NCBI GenBank assembly: GCA_030867875.1
Contig: JAOWCC010000655.1
Coordinates: forward strand, 9,136,269 to 9,200,268
Length of the DNA: 64,000 nt
Direction of reading: 5' to 3'
DNA from: Actinernus sp. WN-2022
Taxonomy: Eukaryota; Cnidaria; Anthozoa; Actiniaria; Actinernidae
Under the pieces are notes generated by a model, which was given only the letters and a program-made list of their open reading frames with translations, made no database searches and had not been told where the DNA came from. The position numbers were made by a program, and so were the translations under genes. Positions 11,050-22,139 of this stretch are shown in pieces (the stretch's first letter is position 1; each line of letters opens with the position of its first letter).

Positions 11050-11560
11050 CCTCCCTTCAGCTGTATTCCCGGGGCCATATAGGGTATACTCACTTATATG
11101 GGCTATACGGGTACATGTGCTCCGGGATAGGGCAGTTAAACAAACCCGGCACTTATGACAATTATGATTTTTGAGCTGCCGAGGTCTGGGATATGGTATC
11201 CTTTTTACGGTTTTGGTCTGGGAAAGGGTATGGATTTTAATATACTTGTCGTTGACGCCATGCTAAGCGCTCTATCGACTACACTACAGCTTAAAGTACC
11301 ATATTAAAACAAAACAACGGCTTTCGTAGTGTAATTTTAATTAAAAACTGTTCGGTATCTGGACTCTTTCATACATGTATCTAATGTCATGCTGTGCAAA
11401 CATCACAAGATCACGTCCGGGATAGGGTATTGATTTTTTGCTTCAAGTCTGGGATAGGGTATGGTAAACGGCATTTTTAGGTCTGGGATAGGGTCAGGGT
11501 TTTGAAGTCCCCGCGGCACACCCCTACCCAAAAATCTTCCGAGTACCCCCAGGGTCTTTA
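11050..11560 (+). repeat. Dispersed repeat with GGTCTGGGATAGGGTATGG units, copy 1
   Basis: Shares long blocks with 33790-34150: the stretch from CACTTATATGGGCTATACGG through GTCGTTGACGCCATGCT and ending CGCGGCACACCCCTACC. The unit TCTGGGATAGGGT recurs several times in each copy. A dispersed family of unknown class. Confidence 0.7.
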
Positions 11561-11564
11561 TTGT

Positions 11565-11685
11565 AGCTCCCGTAAGCGGACACATCCCATATTCCACAAG
11601 TGTCCGCTTACGAGAACTATTCCCGTAAGCGGACAGTTCCAGTTACGATCTACGGACCCAAGTGTGTCCGCTTTACCAAACAGGA
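11565..11685. repeat. GTAAGCGGACA inverted repeat cluster
   Basis: CCGTAAGCGGACA and its complement TGTCCGCTTACG alternate four times in about 110 bp and can form hairpins. No function inferred. Confidence 0.6.
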
Positions 11686-12059
11686 AACCCAAATTTATAT
11701 GTAATCGGAGAGGCTGCTTTGGGCTTCCTGTGCATAGCAATAAATTTAAAATGGTGGACAGAAGAAGATGGGACAGAATCAATTTAACAAAGACAGGACC
11801 CGGCTAAATAAGAACGTAATTAAAAAGTAAGTAAACAATTCAAAATACCTCGGATAACATAGCTTTTCCTTTCTGTTTGTTAAGGAAATATTGTCATGAA
11901 AAGCTCGTATTCGGCGTGGCTCGCATACACGGCGTGGCTGGCGCCGGCATGCAGTCAAGAAAAAAGCAAGACCCCGCATAAGACGTGTATAACCCAAAAA
12001 AATAAGGATCTAAGTCAGAGTTGCCCTGTTACAGACCGATAGATGTTTCTTATTGATTT

Positions 12060-12205
12060 TGTCCGGTCTGCATTTTCCAGTCTGCATTTTCCAGTCTACA
12101 TTTTCCAGTCTTCATTTTCCAGTCTGCATTTTCCAGTCTGCATTTTCCAGTCTTCATTTTCCAGTCTGCAGTCTGCATTTTTCAGTCTGCATTTTGTACC
12201 TGCCG
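12060..12205 (-). repeat. Subterminal 14-bp tandem repeats, right end
   Basis: About nine copies of ATTTTCCAGTCTGC-type units directly before the right terminus CCTGCCG. Confidence 0.8.
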
Positions 12206-12215
12206 GAAGATGAAC

Positions 12216-12549
12216 AGCCATGACAAACTGAGGTAATACGTTAGTTTATACTCAGGAACCCATTGCTCCAGTGTTAATAATAATTATATACTTTAAATGC
12301 ACTTATGTTCGTATCAACCTTTCGTATCAATGTAGTTTTGGTTTCGCTTTCTTCGTGAATCATGTAGGTTTAAACGGATCTGAAAAACATAACGATCTTG
12401 CGCGCTGTATTAAAACTGGTCCATCATGATATCTCTTGACTGAAAATCATGAACTAGAGTGAACATGAAAAGGAGAATTTACCCTTCTTTCTCTTTGGCT
12501 GTTCGGCTACTTTTTGCCACTAAAATCTCGTCGACCGTAGCTAGTTCAA
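12216..12549. other. Short unassigned stretch
   Basis: Between the foldback element and the 3' end of the LINE. No gene or repeat recognised. Confidence 0.4.
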
Positions 12550-13029
12550 AACGCCGGGATTCAAGATTCATTTATTTGCACATAATTATAACCATCGGTC
12601 CTTATCTTATATTAACATATAAATATACATATATAAAGAAATAAGTGAAAAAAAAAATAGGTATGTTTAGAAAACAATGTGCGTAGTGGCCAAAGTAGCA
12701 ATGGCTTTCGAGTTGGCCACTACATTGATAAAACTAAATGAGGAGAGAAATAGACATAGCTAATAAATAATAATAAAGAATAGTATGAAGTGAGATTTTA
12801 AATAAATTCATGTTGTTATGTATAGATTTTGAAGGACATTACATTATTGTTTGATCTTATCTTAGAAAAAAAAAGAGAATAAAAATGTCAATATAAGTAG
12901 CTGATTTGTATATATTTGTGTTGCATATATAAGGCACATATTATGACTGTTTATCTAGTAAAAACTATATGTACTGCTTCTTAAAGCTGGTTTTGGGCAA
13001 GGTTTTAATAGTAAGGGGTACTGATTCCC

Positions 13030-13440
13030 AGATTCTTAATGAAATTGCTTTGAATCGTGATAGACCATAGTTAGTTCTGGAGGCTGGCCTGTACAAATTT
13101 TGGTTTGCTGCATATCTGGTGTTGTAGTATGGATATCTTTAGCAGAAGTAATTAGCTCAAGGAAGGCAGGTGGGATATTTTGTTTATCATACTGTATTTT
13201 ATGTATAAGGGAGGAAATTTTAAGGTTAAAGATATTTCCCAGATTTAAAATTTCTAACATTTTGTAATATGGGGTGGCATTTTCGAGTTTCTTGGCAAAG
13301 AACATTTGACGAATACATTTATTTTGCTTAGTCTTAATTCTTTTTAGTCTAGTTTGGGTTGCAGTGCCCCAACTCATAAGTACATAGTTCAAATACGGGT
13401 AAATAAATGTGTAGTATAATTGTTTCAGTATATTGAAGGG
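13030..13440 (-). pseudogene. LINE RT C-terminal part, downstream of the TTAA insertion
   Basis: Open frame 13392-13036 (YVLMSWGTATQTRLKRIKTK and onward) continues the RT after the insertion. An identical 118-codon frame is present inverted at 15292-15645, showing the duplication is recent or an assembly effect. Confidence 0.8.
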
Positions 13441-13562
13441 TACATAGTCTCTTAAGGTCTCGATAAAGGTTCAAAATGGAAAAGTTTTGAAAATGTGTTT
13501 TTTCGCAAATTCGAAATCTAAAAGCCCTAATATAGCATCACACAAAAAAAAAACTTAAAAAA

Positions 13563-13743
13563 AAAAATTATATGCTTTTAACTTCCCCAAAGAAAAAGCT
13601 AGTATAAAAATAACCTCATGATTATAGAACAAAAAACACAGATTAAATATTTAGGAGTGTTTATTGATGAAAACTTACAATGGGATGCTCAATTTAAACA
13701 TATAAGCAGTAAAATAGCAAAGAATGTAGGAATTATATCAAAG
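13563..13743 (+). pseudogene. LINE RT fragment, plus-strand copy, left of the inner TTAA element
   Basis: Encodes the KYLGVFIDENLQWDAQFKHI stretch of the RT, the inverted twin of 16623-16800. Its left junction lies in an A-rich run (AAACTTAAAAAAAAA) that is shared by the LINE and by the transposon, a likely microhomology breakpoint. Confidence 0.75.
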
Positions 13744-13747
13744 TTAA

Positions 13748-15228
13748 GGTCTCGATAAAGGTTCAACGTGTCATTTCGGAAAAACGCTCTTGCAACGTCG
13801 GAATTAAAGCCACATAGACGTACTATATACCGTTTTAAAGGTCTTGAATTGAAGAAAGTATATATTTAATCCGTTTTGAACAAAAGTTAAAAGCGTATAT
13901 GTTGTATATATTTCTACGCGAAATGGCTCCGTCCGCCAGAAGGAGTTCAGCACTTCAGGCTTTGAAACAATTTTTTTCTTAATTAGCTCTTTCGAATCCC
14001 AACTAAATTGACTCAAATACTGTGTCAGGCATTTTTGATATATTGCATATTACAGATTTTATCCCTTTTCAAAGTCGAAAAAGTAGTCTTTCATCCCATT
14101 TTTATACAAACCAGGTCATAAAACCAGAACGAAAAATAATTTCAAAATTCCCCGAAACCATATATTTTAGAAACAGCTGTTTTCTACGACTCGTGAAAAT
14201 TTTAGGGAAATTGTACAAAACGCTAAAAGGCTGCACTTCAACAAAGTTCTGTTTTTGGCCAAAAAAAAGAGCCGAGAAACAGCCCGATAAAGGTTTTCGA
14301 TTCATTTCACGGTTGACTAAAAAGTCCTGCCTCCAAGGGTAATCTCATTAACATTAGCCAATCAGAGCGATTCATGTTGTGTTCAGTCTCGGCCGATTAC
14401 AAAGTTCAGACGAACCGCAGAACAGAGAAAGCTATACAATTTGCCGATGCTCGATACTTCTACAGAAACTAGTTAGCTATAGCGTCGATTCCAGCTTAAT
14501 TTCAAGAAGAAACACTCTTAGGAGTACAGAAAAATGGCACCACAGAAAGCAAACAATTAATATCATGCAGGGAAAACCACTGAAGCGCACGGCTCGATCC
14601 ACACCAATGTACACGGTAGACTGTTTATGTCATTCTAAAATTTTTCATCACGCTGAAACAAAACCAGCAAACCTTAGCTTTGTGCATTGAATTCTCTTTA
14701 AATTTTTGGCCGATTGAAGATAACAAAACTTTATTGCTTCATTCTTTGTGGACTTTCAGTCTTCGATGATTCTAACTTCTTGGAACTTGAATTGAGTATA
14801 ACCCTCCAGCCATTGTTTAATTTGTCCTAAGGGCCATAAATCCCCTTCCAAATTTACTCAGAAACTAAATTATTCCAAACTAAATTATGCTGTGTTTTTC
14901 TTCTTCTTTTTTTAATACGGCACCAAGAAAGATCAACATCTACACTTTTGGGCTTTGCATTATAAACGTAGGAAATCTTTACGAACGAAAAGTAGTGCAG
15001 AAAATCACAGAATAGCGAAAATGAAATAACATGCCCAGTGAATGACACCAGCTGTCAATCATTTTTCGCGCCTATTTTAGCGGGAAATCAAAAAGTCGCA
15101 TTTTCAATGATTTAAATTTTTTTTTTTTAGTTTTTTTTTTGTGTGATGCTAGATTAGGGCTTTTAGATTTCGAATTTGCGAAAAAACACATTTTCAAAAC
15201 TTTTCCATTTTGAACCTTTATCGAGACC
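13748..15228 (+). mobile_element. Complete inner copy of the TTAA element (1481 bp)
   Basis: Starts GGTCTCGATAAAGGTTCAA, ends with its complement, flanked by TTAA at 13744-13747 and 15229-15232; the flanks are the same LINE codons (ISKLR|DYVP) as in the outer copy. Its first 950 bp are repeated inverted at 15669-16618 with almost no differences. Two open frames of 70 and 103 codons are identical in both copies but resemble nothing I know; the element is probably non-autonomous. Confidence 0.75.
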
Positions 15229-15232
15229 TTAA

Positions 15233-15668
15233 GAGACTATGTACCCTTCAATATACTGAAACAATTATACTACACATTTATTTACCCGTATTTGAACTAT
15301 GTACTTATGAGTTGGGGCACTGCAACCCAAACTAGACTAAAAAGAATTAAGACTAAGCAAAATAAATGTATTCGTCAAATGTTCTTTGCCAAGAAACTCG
15401 AAAATGCCACCCCATATTACAAAATGTTAGAAATTTTAAATCTGGGAAATATCTTTAACCTTAAAATTTCCTCCCTTATACATAAAATACAGTATGATAA
15501 ACAAAATATCCCACCTGCCTTCCTTGAGCTAATTACTTCTGCTAAAGATATCCATACTACAACACCAGATATGCAGCAAACCAAAATTTGTACAGGCCAG
15601 CCTCCAGAACTAACTATGGTCTATCACGATTCAAAGCAATTTCATCAAGAATCTGGGAATCAGTACCC
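15233..15668 (+). pseudogene. LINE RT C-terminal fragment, plus-strand copy
   Basis: Twin of 13030-13440. Open from 15292; the open frame runs past 15668 into transposon sequence, so the last 24 residues of that frame are not LINE. Confidence 0.75.
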
Positions 15669-16744
15669 AGAGAATTCAATGCACAAAGCTAAGGTTTGCT
15701 GGTTTTGTTTCAGCGTGATGAAAAATTTTAGAATGACATAAACAGTCTACCGTGTACATTGGTGTGGATCGAGCCGTGCGCTTCAGTGGTTTTCCCTGCA
15801 TGATATTAATTGTTTGCTTTCTGTGGTGCCATTTTTCTGTACTCCTAAGAGTGTTTCTTCTTGAAATTAAGCTGGAATCGACGCTATAGCTAACTAGTTT
15901 CTGTAGAAGTATCGAGCATCGGCAAATTGTATAGCTTTCTCTGTTCTGCGGTTCGTCTGAACTTTGTAATCGGCCGAGACTGAACACAACATGAATCGCT
16001 CTGATTGGCTAATGTTAATGAGATTACCCTTGGAGGCAGGACTTTTTAGTCAACCGTGAAATGAATCGAAAACCTTTATCGGGCTGTTTCTCGGCTCTTT
16101 TTTTTGGCCAAAAACAGAACTTTGTTGAAGTGCAGCCTTTTAGCGTTTTGTACAATTTCCCTTAAATTTTCACGAGTCGTAGAAAACAGCTGTTTCTAAA
16201 ATATATGGTTTCGGGGAATTTTGAAATTATTTTTCGTTCTGGTTTTATGACCTGGTTTGTATAAAAATGGGATGAAAGACTACTTTTTCGACTTTGAAAA
16301 GGGATAAAATCTGTAATATGCAATATATCAAAAATGCCTGACACAGTATTTGAGTCAATTTAGTTGGGATTCGAAAGAGCTAATTAAGAAAAAAATTGTT
16401 TCAAAGCCTGAAGTGCTGAACTCCTTCTGGCGGACGGAGCCATTTCGCGTAGAAATATATACAACATATACGCTTTTAACTTTTGTTCAAAACGGATTAA
16501 ATATATACTTTCTTCAATTCAAGACCTTTAAAACGGTATATAGTACGTCTATGTGGCTTTAATTCCGACGTTGCAAGAGCGTTTTTCCGAAATGACACGT
16601 TGAACCTTTATCGAGACCTTAACTTTGATATAATTCCTACATTCTTTGCTATTTTACTGCTTATATGTTTAAATTGAGCATCCCATTGTAAGTTTTCATC
16701 AATAAACACTCCTAAATATTTAATCTGTGTTTTTTGTTCTATAA

Positions 16745-17910
16745 TCATGAGGTTATTTTTATACTAGCTTTTTCTTTGGGGAAGTTAAAAGCATATATTT
16801 TTTTTTTTAAGTTTATTGAAAGTTTATTTACTGAGTAATACTTTAGCACATTGTTTAGTTCCTCATTTACAACTGTTTCCAAATCATTTAGATTATCTGA
16901 TGAATACAATATATTTGTATCATCTGCAAATATTTGTGAGATCATTTATATAAACTAAGAATAATAGGGGACCTATGGTGGAGCGCTATGGGATGCCACA
17001 TATTATATTTCGTAAACGTGATTCAGAATTATTAACTTTAACATATTGCTTACGGTTGCTTGGATAGCTTGAAAACCATGCATTAGGAAGTCCACGAATA
17101 CCATACTTACACAATTTTGCTAACAGTATTTCATGATTAATGGTGTAAAATGCTTTAGAGAAGTCAAAAAAAATACCACAAGTTATTTTTTTTCATCTAT
17201 TAATCTTAATTTTTTCTATTGTTTCTAAAATAGCATATTCAGTCGAGTAGCCCTTTCTAAAGCCAAATTGACAGTTGTACAATATATCATGCTTTTCAAT
17301 GTAAACGATTAATTGGTTATAGACTAAGCGTTCTAAGACTTTACAAAATGGGGAGATAATAGCAATGGGGCGGTAATTCCCTAATTCAGTAACAATGTCA
17401 CTCTTATATATTGGGGTTACTCTAGAAATTTAAAAAAAATCAGGAACTATGCCAGTTGAGATAGAATCATTATATAGTTGTGTAAAAGGGGCAGATAGTG
17501 AGGCACTTGCAAGTTTGATTAATTTTATTGGGATATCAATATATGCTTTTGTTTCATCTAAGGCAGCAAACAAAGAAAACACTTGTGATTCTGTAACAGG
17601 GGATAGAATGAAACTTGTAGATGGGGAGTTAGTAATATACTGGGTGGGACTGGTGTTATCAGGTTTTATTTTGCTAGCTAATGTTGGGCCAATATTTACA
17701 AAAAAAGTTGTTAAACTGATCAGCAATGTCAGCCTGAGAAGTATAAGTTTTATTGCCATGTATGATTCTAGTAGGGTAAGACTGGCCTTTTGTCTTCCTT
17801 TTAATTAGTGTACCAAGAAGTTTCCAAGTAGACCTAAGATTACCTTTAGATTGTGTAAACTGGAGGGTATAATAATCTTTTTTGCTTTTGTTTTTTAGAT
17901 TAACCAGCAT
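16745..17910 (-). pseudogene. LINE reverse transcriptase, N-terminal and palm parts
   Basis: Broken frames carry the RT motifs in order: the pre-RT region 17910-17430, GNYRPIAIISP and QFGFRKGYST around 17380-17240, and the catalytic FADDTNILYSS at about 16925-16893. Internal stops lie near 17190 and 16985. Confidence 0.8.
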
Positions 17911-18429
17911 ATTGGCATACTGCTTATATTGCTTTATTTTTTCAGGATTTTGCTGAGGAAGTGTGTATGGTACATTTTTTGTTTTCTTTTTATTGATTTA
18001 AGTATTCCAGTTGTTATCCAGGGCTTATTTAGCTGTTTTTGTTTTGCTTGAGAAGCTTGTTTTTAGGTACATGCTTATCAATTGTGTCTTGTGTTTTTTC
18101 ATCCAAAGTTTTACTTAGGTTCAAGATCTCTTCCCAATTTATTGAATTTATATCATTTAGAAAATTCTCCTTTTTAAACTTGGAATAGTCCCTGTAGTAT
18201 TGCTTACAATCTTTTTTTTAATCTGTGATTTTAGTATACAGAACACTGGTAAGTGGTCAGAGATATCAACAGTACACTAGTTACAATGCCAGACACTATT
18301 TTAGACATTGCTGAGTTGTAATATATATGGTCGATAAGTGTGGCTGTATGGTCGGTAATTCTAGTTGGTTTCGTAATAATTGGGAGTAAGTTACTGGTGA
18401 AGATCATATCAAGGTATTCATCAGTTGGG

Positions 18430-18930
18430 GAATGTAAGGAACTTCAGAGAAAATCAATATTTACATCGCCGAAAATAAATAGCTGATTGGTATTATTATC
18501 AAGCTTCCTGATAATATCATTAAGCTGTGTGGTAAATTCTTTAAGGTCAGAAGTTGGGTGTCTATATATACAGCCAACAATTATTTGTTTATTGCTTCTT
18601 CCACAATCAATTTGAGCCCAGCAAGATTCAACTAAGTCCATAGAAAATTTGATATCAGGCCTATAAATAGCATTAAGGTTATTTGATATGTACAAGGCAG
18701 CACCACCAGCATTTGTAGGAGAATTCGTATGAAAGAAGTTGTATGAAGTCCTATCAACATTAGATACAGTACACTCACTTATTTTTGTTTCAGTTATTCC
18801 TATTACATCAAACTTGGCATCTAACGAACTACACACATCTTCTATTAAATTTAGATTCTTGGTTAGACTTCTGATGTTACAGTGGAATATTGAGACATTT
18901 GTTATTAGGGTTTATATTTTTACTTAACTT
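18430..18930 (-). pseudogene. LINE APE-type endonuclease domain
   Basis: Frame 18836-18444 has the endonuclease signatures GITETKIS, YNFFHTNSPTNAGGAALYIS, VGCIYRHP and FGDVNIDF. The preceding FHCNIRSL segment lies in another frame after a frameshift near 18880, so the domain is not intact. Confidence 0.8.
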
Positions 18931-19539
18931 ATTCATTTTAGGTATCGAATAATATGGAGAACAAAGGGGAGAGAGCATTAGATCGGAGTCACATTCATCA
19001 CCTTTATCAGGATTAGTAAAGATATCATACAAATAAAAATCATAGTTTTGTCTACCAGGCCAGCCGCCAGTAATAATGTAAAATTCTTTATCTGATAAAG
19101 AATAGAAGGGCAAATTTTCCATACTCACGTTTTCCTTAGAGTCAGCCATCTCTCTACGAGAATTACTAAGCACATATAGCCACAGGCAGCCCAATATCTA
19201 GATTTGTGTATTTATACGCTTACAAATATCGCTTGAATAGTTCATATTATAAATCCTTCCAAAACATGTATGTTAGACAAATAAATACACGACTTCACCC
19301 TACAATGTTTCAGTTGTGGTTATTCATACCTCTGAGCTCTTCTAGGGTCGTTTCCGCTGTTTTATTCGAACCTCTTTCCCTCACCTCCTAATAAAAGGAA
19401 AAGCCTGGAAACAACCGACAAATATACGATGCATAACCTGTAATCTTTGCCACGAAAATCACACTTTGCTCACTCCAAATAACTCCAAACTACGACAGGC
19501 CATAGAATGATAAATGAACTCATCCATACCCCAATTTTA

Positions 19540-20275
19540 AGATCCAGCGATACCACAGTCTGGATAAATCAAACAATTTGACGCCCATTTCCAAGTCCTT
19601 CGTCAGACCGAGGTTGTCTCCTAACTTTAATTTTACCAACAAGTCTCTTGATAATATGTATTTCTGCTTTGTGTGGTACGGTTGGGGAATCTGGTTGCTG
19701 TGAGACGGTTGGGAGATCCTTGGCTTTCTTAACTCGGATTTTAGCGCGCTTCTTGTACACTTCATTCCTCTTCTATCTCCTGACAAACTTCACTATAATC
19801 CGGTCTTTGACCTTTTTTGTCGGTGGCAGACGATGGGCGATAGATATATCCTTACTTTCAACCTCAATATCCATCAGAGTCGCCATCTTCTGGATCATTT
19901 TCGCTGGATTGTCGTTCGGTACTACTGGAATTCCGGTGATCTCAAGTGTATCTCGTCTATTATACTGTTCGTACTCGTCAAGTGGTGCTTCTATGTTATA
20001 TGCAGTATCGTTGAAGCCTCTTTGATCTTGTTCAACCTGCTCCATTCGATCTACTAGGTTCTTCGATTGCTTCTTAACGTCTTGACTAAGCCAATAACTG
20101 AGTCGTATTTAGCCGCAAGAAATTTCTGCGAGTTTTTGATTTCGGCAAACTTCTTACCGAGTGATTCAATACATAGCCTTAAAGGTTCGGTTTCCTTCTT
20201 AATTTCCTGCCGGATGTTTGGCACGCAGAAATTCATCTTTCCAAAGGTTTCTTAATTTCTTTAGTTAGGCTCATA
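19540..20275 (-). pseudogene. LINE ORF1 remnant (coiled coil and RRM-like domain)
   Basis: Pieces in two frames: a helical part (RQEIKKETEPLRLCIESLGK) near 20200-20070, then a segment with DTLEITGIPV and DISIAHRLPPTKK near 19960-19790, typical of ORF1 RNA-binding domains of non-LTR elements. A stop shortly after the first ATG (20275) and a frameshift near 20050 disable it. Confidence 0.7.
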
Positions 20276-21115
20276 TTGGTAATCTAAACAAGATTTAGCA
20301 GATTTAGTGAAAAATTCTACTGTGTTGACCCTGGTGGGTTTGCATTTGGCTGCAAAAATATTGGCGAGTGGGGAGGGGAGGAGAAGGGAATTCTACTCGG
20401 TGGCGACCGTTAAACTTTGAAAGGACAGCGATGTATGCCGAGGACCCCTTCCGAAAGCTAAAATTCTGACTTAGAGTGTTTTTATGCCCTTCTCTCGCAT
20501 CAATTGACCTCAAACTTGGCCAGGATGTCCATGGATAATCGATCTTTCATATTCCCAAAGTAGACGAGCAAACGATTAGATCTAGCGGAATTTTGGCGGG
20601 TAATCGAGTGGTGTTTAGCAGTTTGGCGGCCTCTAGTTGCATCACATGCTACCCAAGCGTAAAGTTTTTGATTAACCGTTTATTAATCGTCCAAATGCGC
20701 TGAAATTGCACCGAGACATAGGTCCAATAACTGACCAACACACAGATAAAGTCTTGTTTCATTTATTTCAATATTTACAGAATTATTACAATTTCTAAAA
20801 ACTCTCTCAATTCCCAGTCAAGTCTTGTAAAATAAACGGTAGCCTTGTCAACATTCATCGGCATGAAGGCCGTACTCGACCATAACCTGTAGCATCTTTA
20901 AAATGCATCGGACGACAAGAAGGCACACAGAACTGCATGGTAAATATAATAACCAAAGTTTATTTTGATACAAGTTTTCAAGATTTCAACTTTAGAATTA
21001 ACGCTATATTCATCCAAACGAGGCCAAATCCGGGAAAATATCCAGTTTGAAAAGTGACGAAGCCACAGGAAGCCCAAAACCAATTTTGGGGATGGTAAGC
21101 CTGTGGTTTAAGTTT

Positions 21116-21613
21116 AAATATTTAGTTCAGATTCTTTAGTACAACATGTAATAAACTACATGTACTAGAACCATTCAGAAAATGTACAAAGTGCTAATAA
21201 TCAAGTACACAAAGTCAGAGCGGGAAGGTCAATTGTTGTTTTAATATTCAAGTTTTTGTTTTTCAAATGCCGTTGACAAAAACTACGGACACTGCAACTT
21301 TATAAGCTATCATGTGTCATATTCAATCAGTGGAAATAAAAAATAATAATTGCCGTACTGGTTCGATTCAGTCTATGAAATCTTTTTTTCATTCAGAGTG
21401 GGATGCTGGCAAGAAAATGTGACTGAAAAAAAATACACAAGCAAGAAACTACAGAACTCGGAAGCTCTAATCTCTCACGGATGCTAGCAGAGCGTAGACA
21501 TCGAAAGTTCCCTTTTTGGATTCTAAAATAGCATTGAAAGATACCGGCCAAACAGCCATCTCCACATCAAAGTAATCTCAGGTAAGCTCTAATCCGACAT
21601 TCTCTGGCTTTCA
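21116..21613. other. Intergenic, no gene seen
   Basis: Between the LINE 5' end and the first split repeat of the tyrosine-recombinase element. Nothing recognised. Confidence 0.4.
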
Positions 21614-21676
21614 AATAGTACATTATCCTTCCTGCTTACCCATCAGCATTAGTTAAGGTATGGAGAGTCACCTCTG
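21614..21676 (-). repeat. Split direct repeat B, copy 2 (3' terminus)
   Basis: Second copy of B with four to five differences; the distal end of the element. Confidence 0.8.
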
Positions 21677-21732
21677 ACGAGCAAGCTCGCGGGGATAAGC
21701 CAATGAATAAATAAGAAGGGTGGGATGGGATG

Positions 21733-21852
21733 GGCGACTCTATCTTGCAGGCAACTTCGCGCCAACTGACACTTATGCATGATTAATGTTCCTTAAATAA
21801 TGCTAATGACGTCATCCGGAAGGTTCATGAATATTCAATGAGTTTGAATAGT
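21733..21852 (-). repeat. Split direct repeat A, copy 2
   Basis: Between the two B repeats, as expected for the internal A2 of split direct repeats. Overlaps B1 by six bases (AATAGT). Confidence 0.85.
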
Positions 21853-21909
21853 ACATTATCCTTCCTGCTTACTCATTAGCATTAGTTAAGGTAAGGAGAG
21901 TCACCCCTG
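21847..21909 (-). repeat. Split direct repeat B, copy 1
   Basis: About 60 bp (AATAGTACATTATCCTTCCT and onward), direct copy of 21614-21676. Confidence 0.8.
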
Positions 21910-22139
21910 TCCTCGCAGCTCCCCGGCACTAACACCTATTGGTGCATTAGCATTACCACAATAATCTGATCTCCCCAACCTTATCACCCCAACCTTATCA
22001 TCCTATTCCCAACCTTATATTTCCTTATTTCTAATGTTCAAAATCCTTCCACATCTTATCTGATGCCAGTTCAATCATGAAAAACTTTGTCAATGTAGGG
22101 ATTTGTTTCTTATTGGAAAGCTTGTGATAAGCGTCGCCG

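Larger units (their letters stand above)
8548..12205. mobile_element. Composite foldback element, Mutator-like by its 10-bp target duplication
   Basis: Both outer ends read CGGCAGGTACAAAATGCAGA inward, and GAAGATGAAC flanks both sides (8538-8547 and 12206-12215). Inside are four arm-like modules: 8548-9175 and 9516-9700/9940-10390 in mixed orientation, with their reverse complements at 9176-9503 and 11690-12205. A second end-to-end junction lies at 9504-9515. Each end carries a tandem array of a 14-bp unit (GCAGACTGGAAAAT). The middle (10400-11680) holds foreign repeat and possibly a captured exon. No transposase was seen. A TSD of 9-11 bp points to the Mutator superfamily, but that is inference. 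Confidence 0.65.
13456..16618 (-). mobile_element. TTAA-flanked transposon in the LINE, containing an inverted copy of the locus
   Basis: The outer ends carry GGTCTCGATAAAGGTTCAA and its complement with TTAA on each side (13452-13455 and 16619-16622), the target duplication of piggyBac-type transposons. Between its left end and its long arm, the segment 13563-15668 is inserted in opposite orientation. That segment holds a LINE piece, a complete second copy of this transposon and more LINE. No transposase is seen. Confidence 0.7.
12550..21115 (-). mobile_element. Non-LTR retrotransposon (CR1/L2-like, EN+RT), decayed and interrupted
   Basis: Read on the minus strand: 5' region 21115-20280; ORF1 remnants 20275-19540; ORF2 remnants from 19170 to 16622, then again from 13440 down to about 13030, and a 3' tail near 12550. 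The 3' end has AATAAATGAATCTTGAATC, a simple tail as in CR1/L2 elements. Frameshifts and stops break every ORF. ORF2 is split at a TTAA site by the element described at 13456-16618. Clade assignment rests on the APE endonuclease, the GNYRPIAIISPFCKVLERLV motif and the simple 3' tail. Confidence 0.8.
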
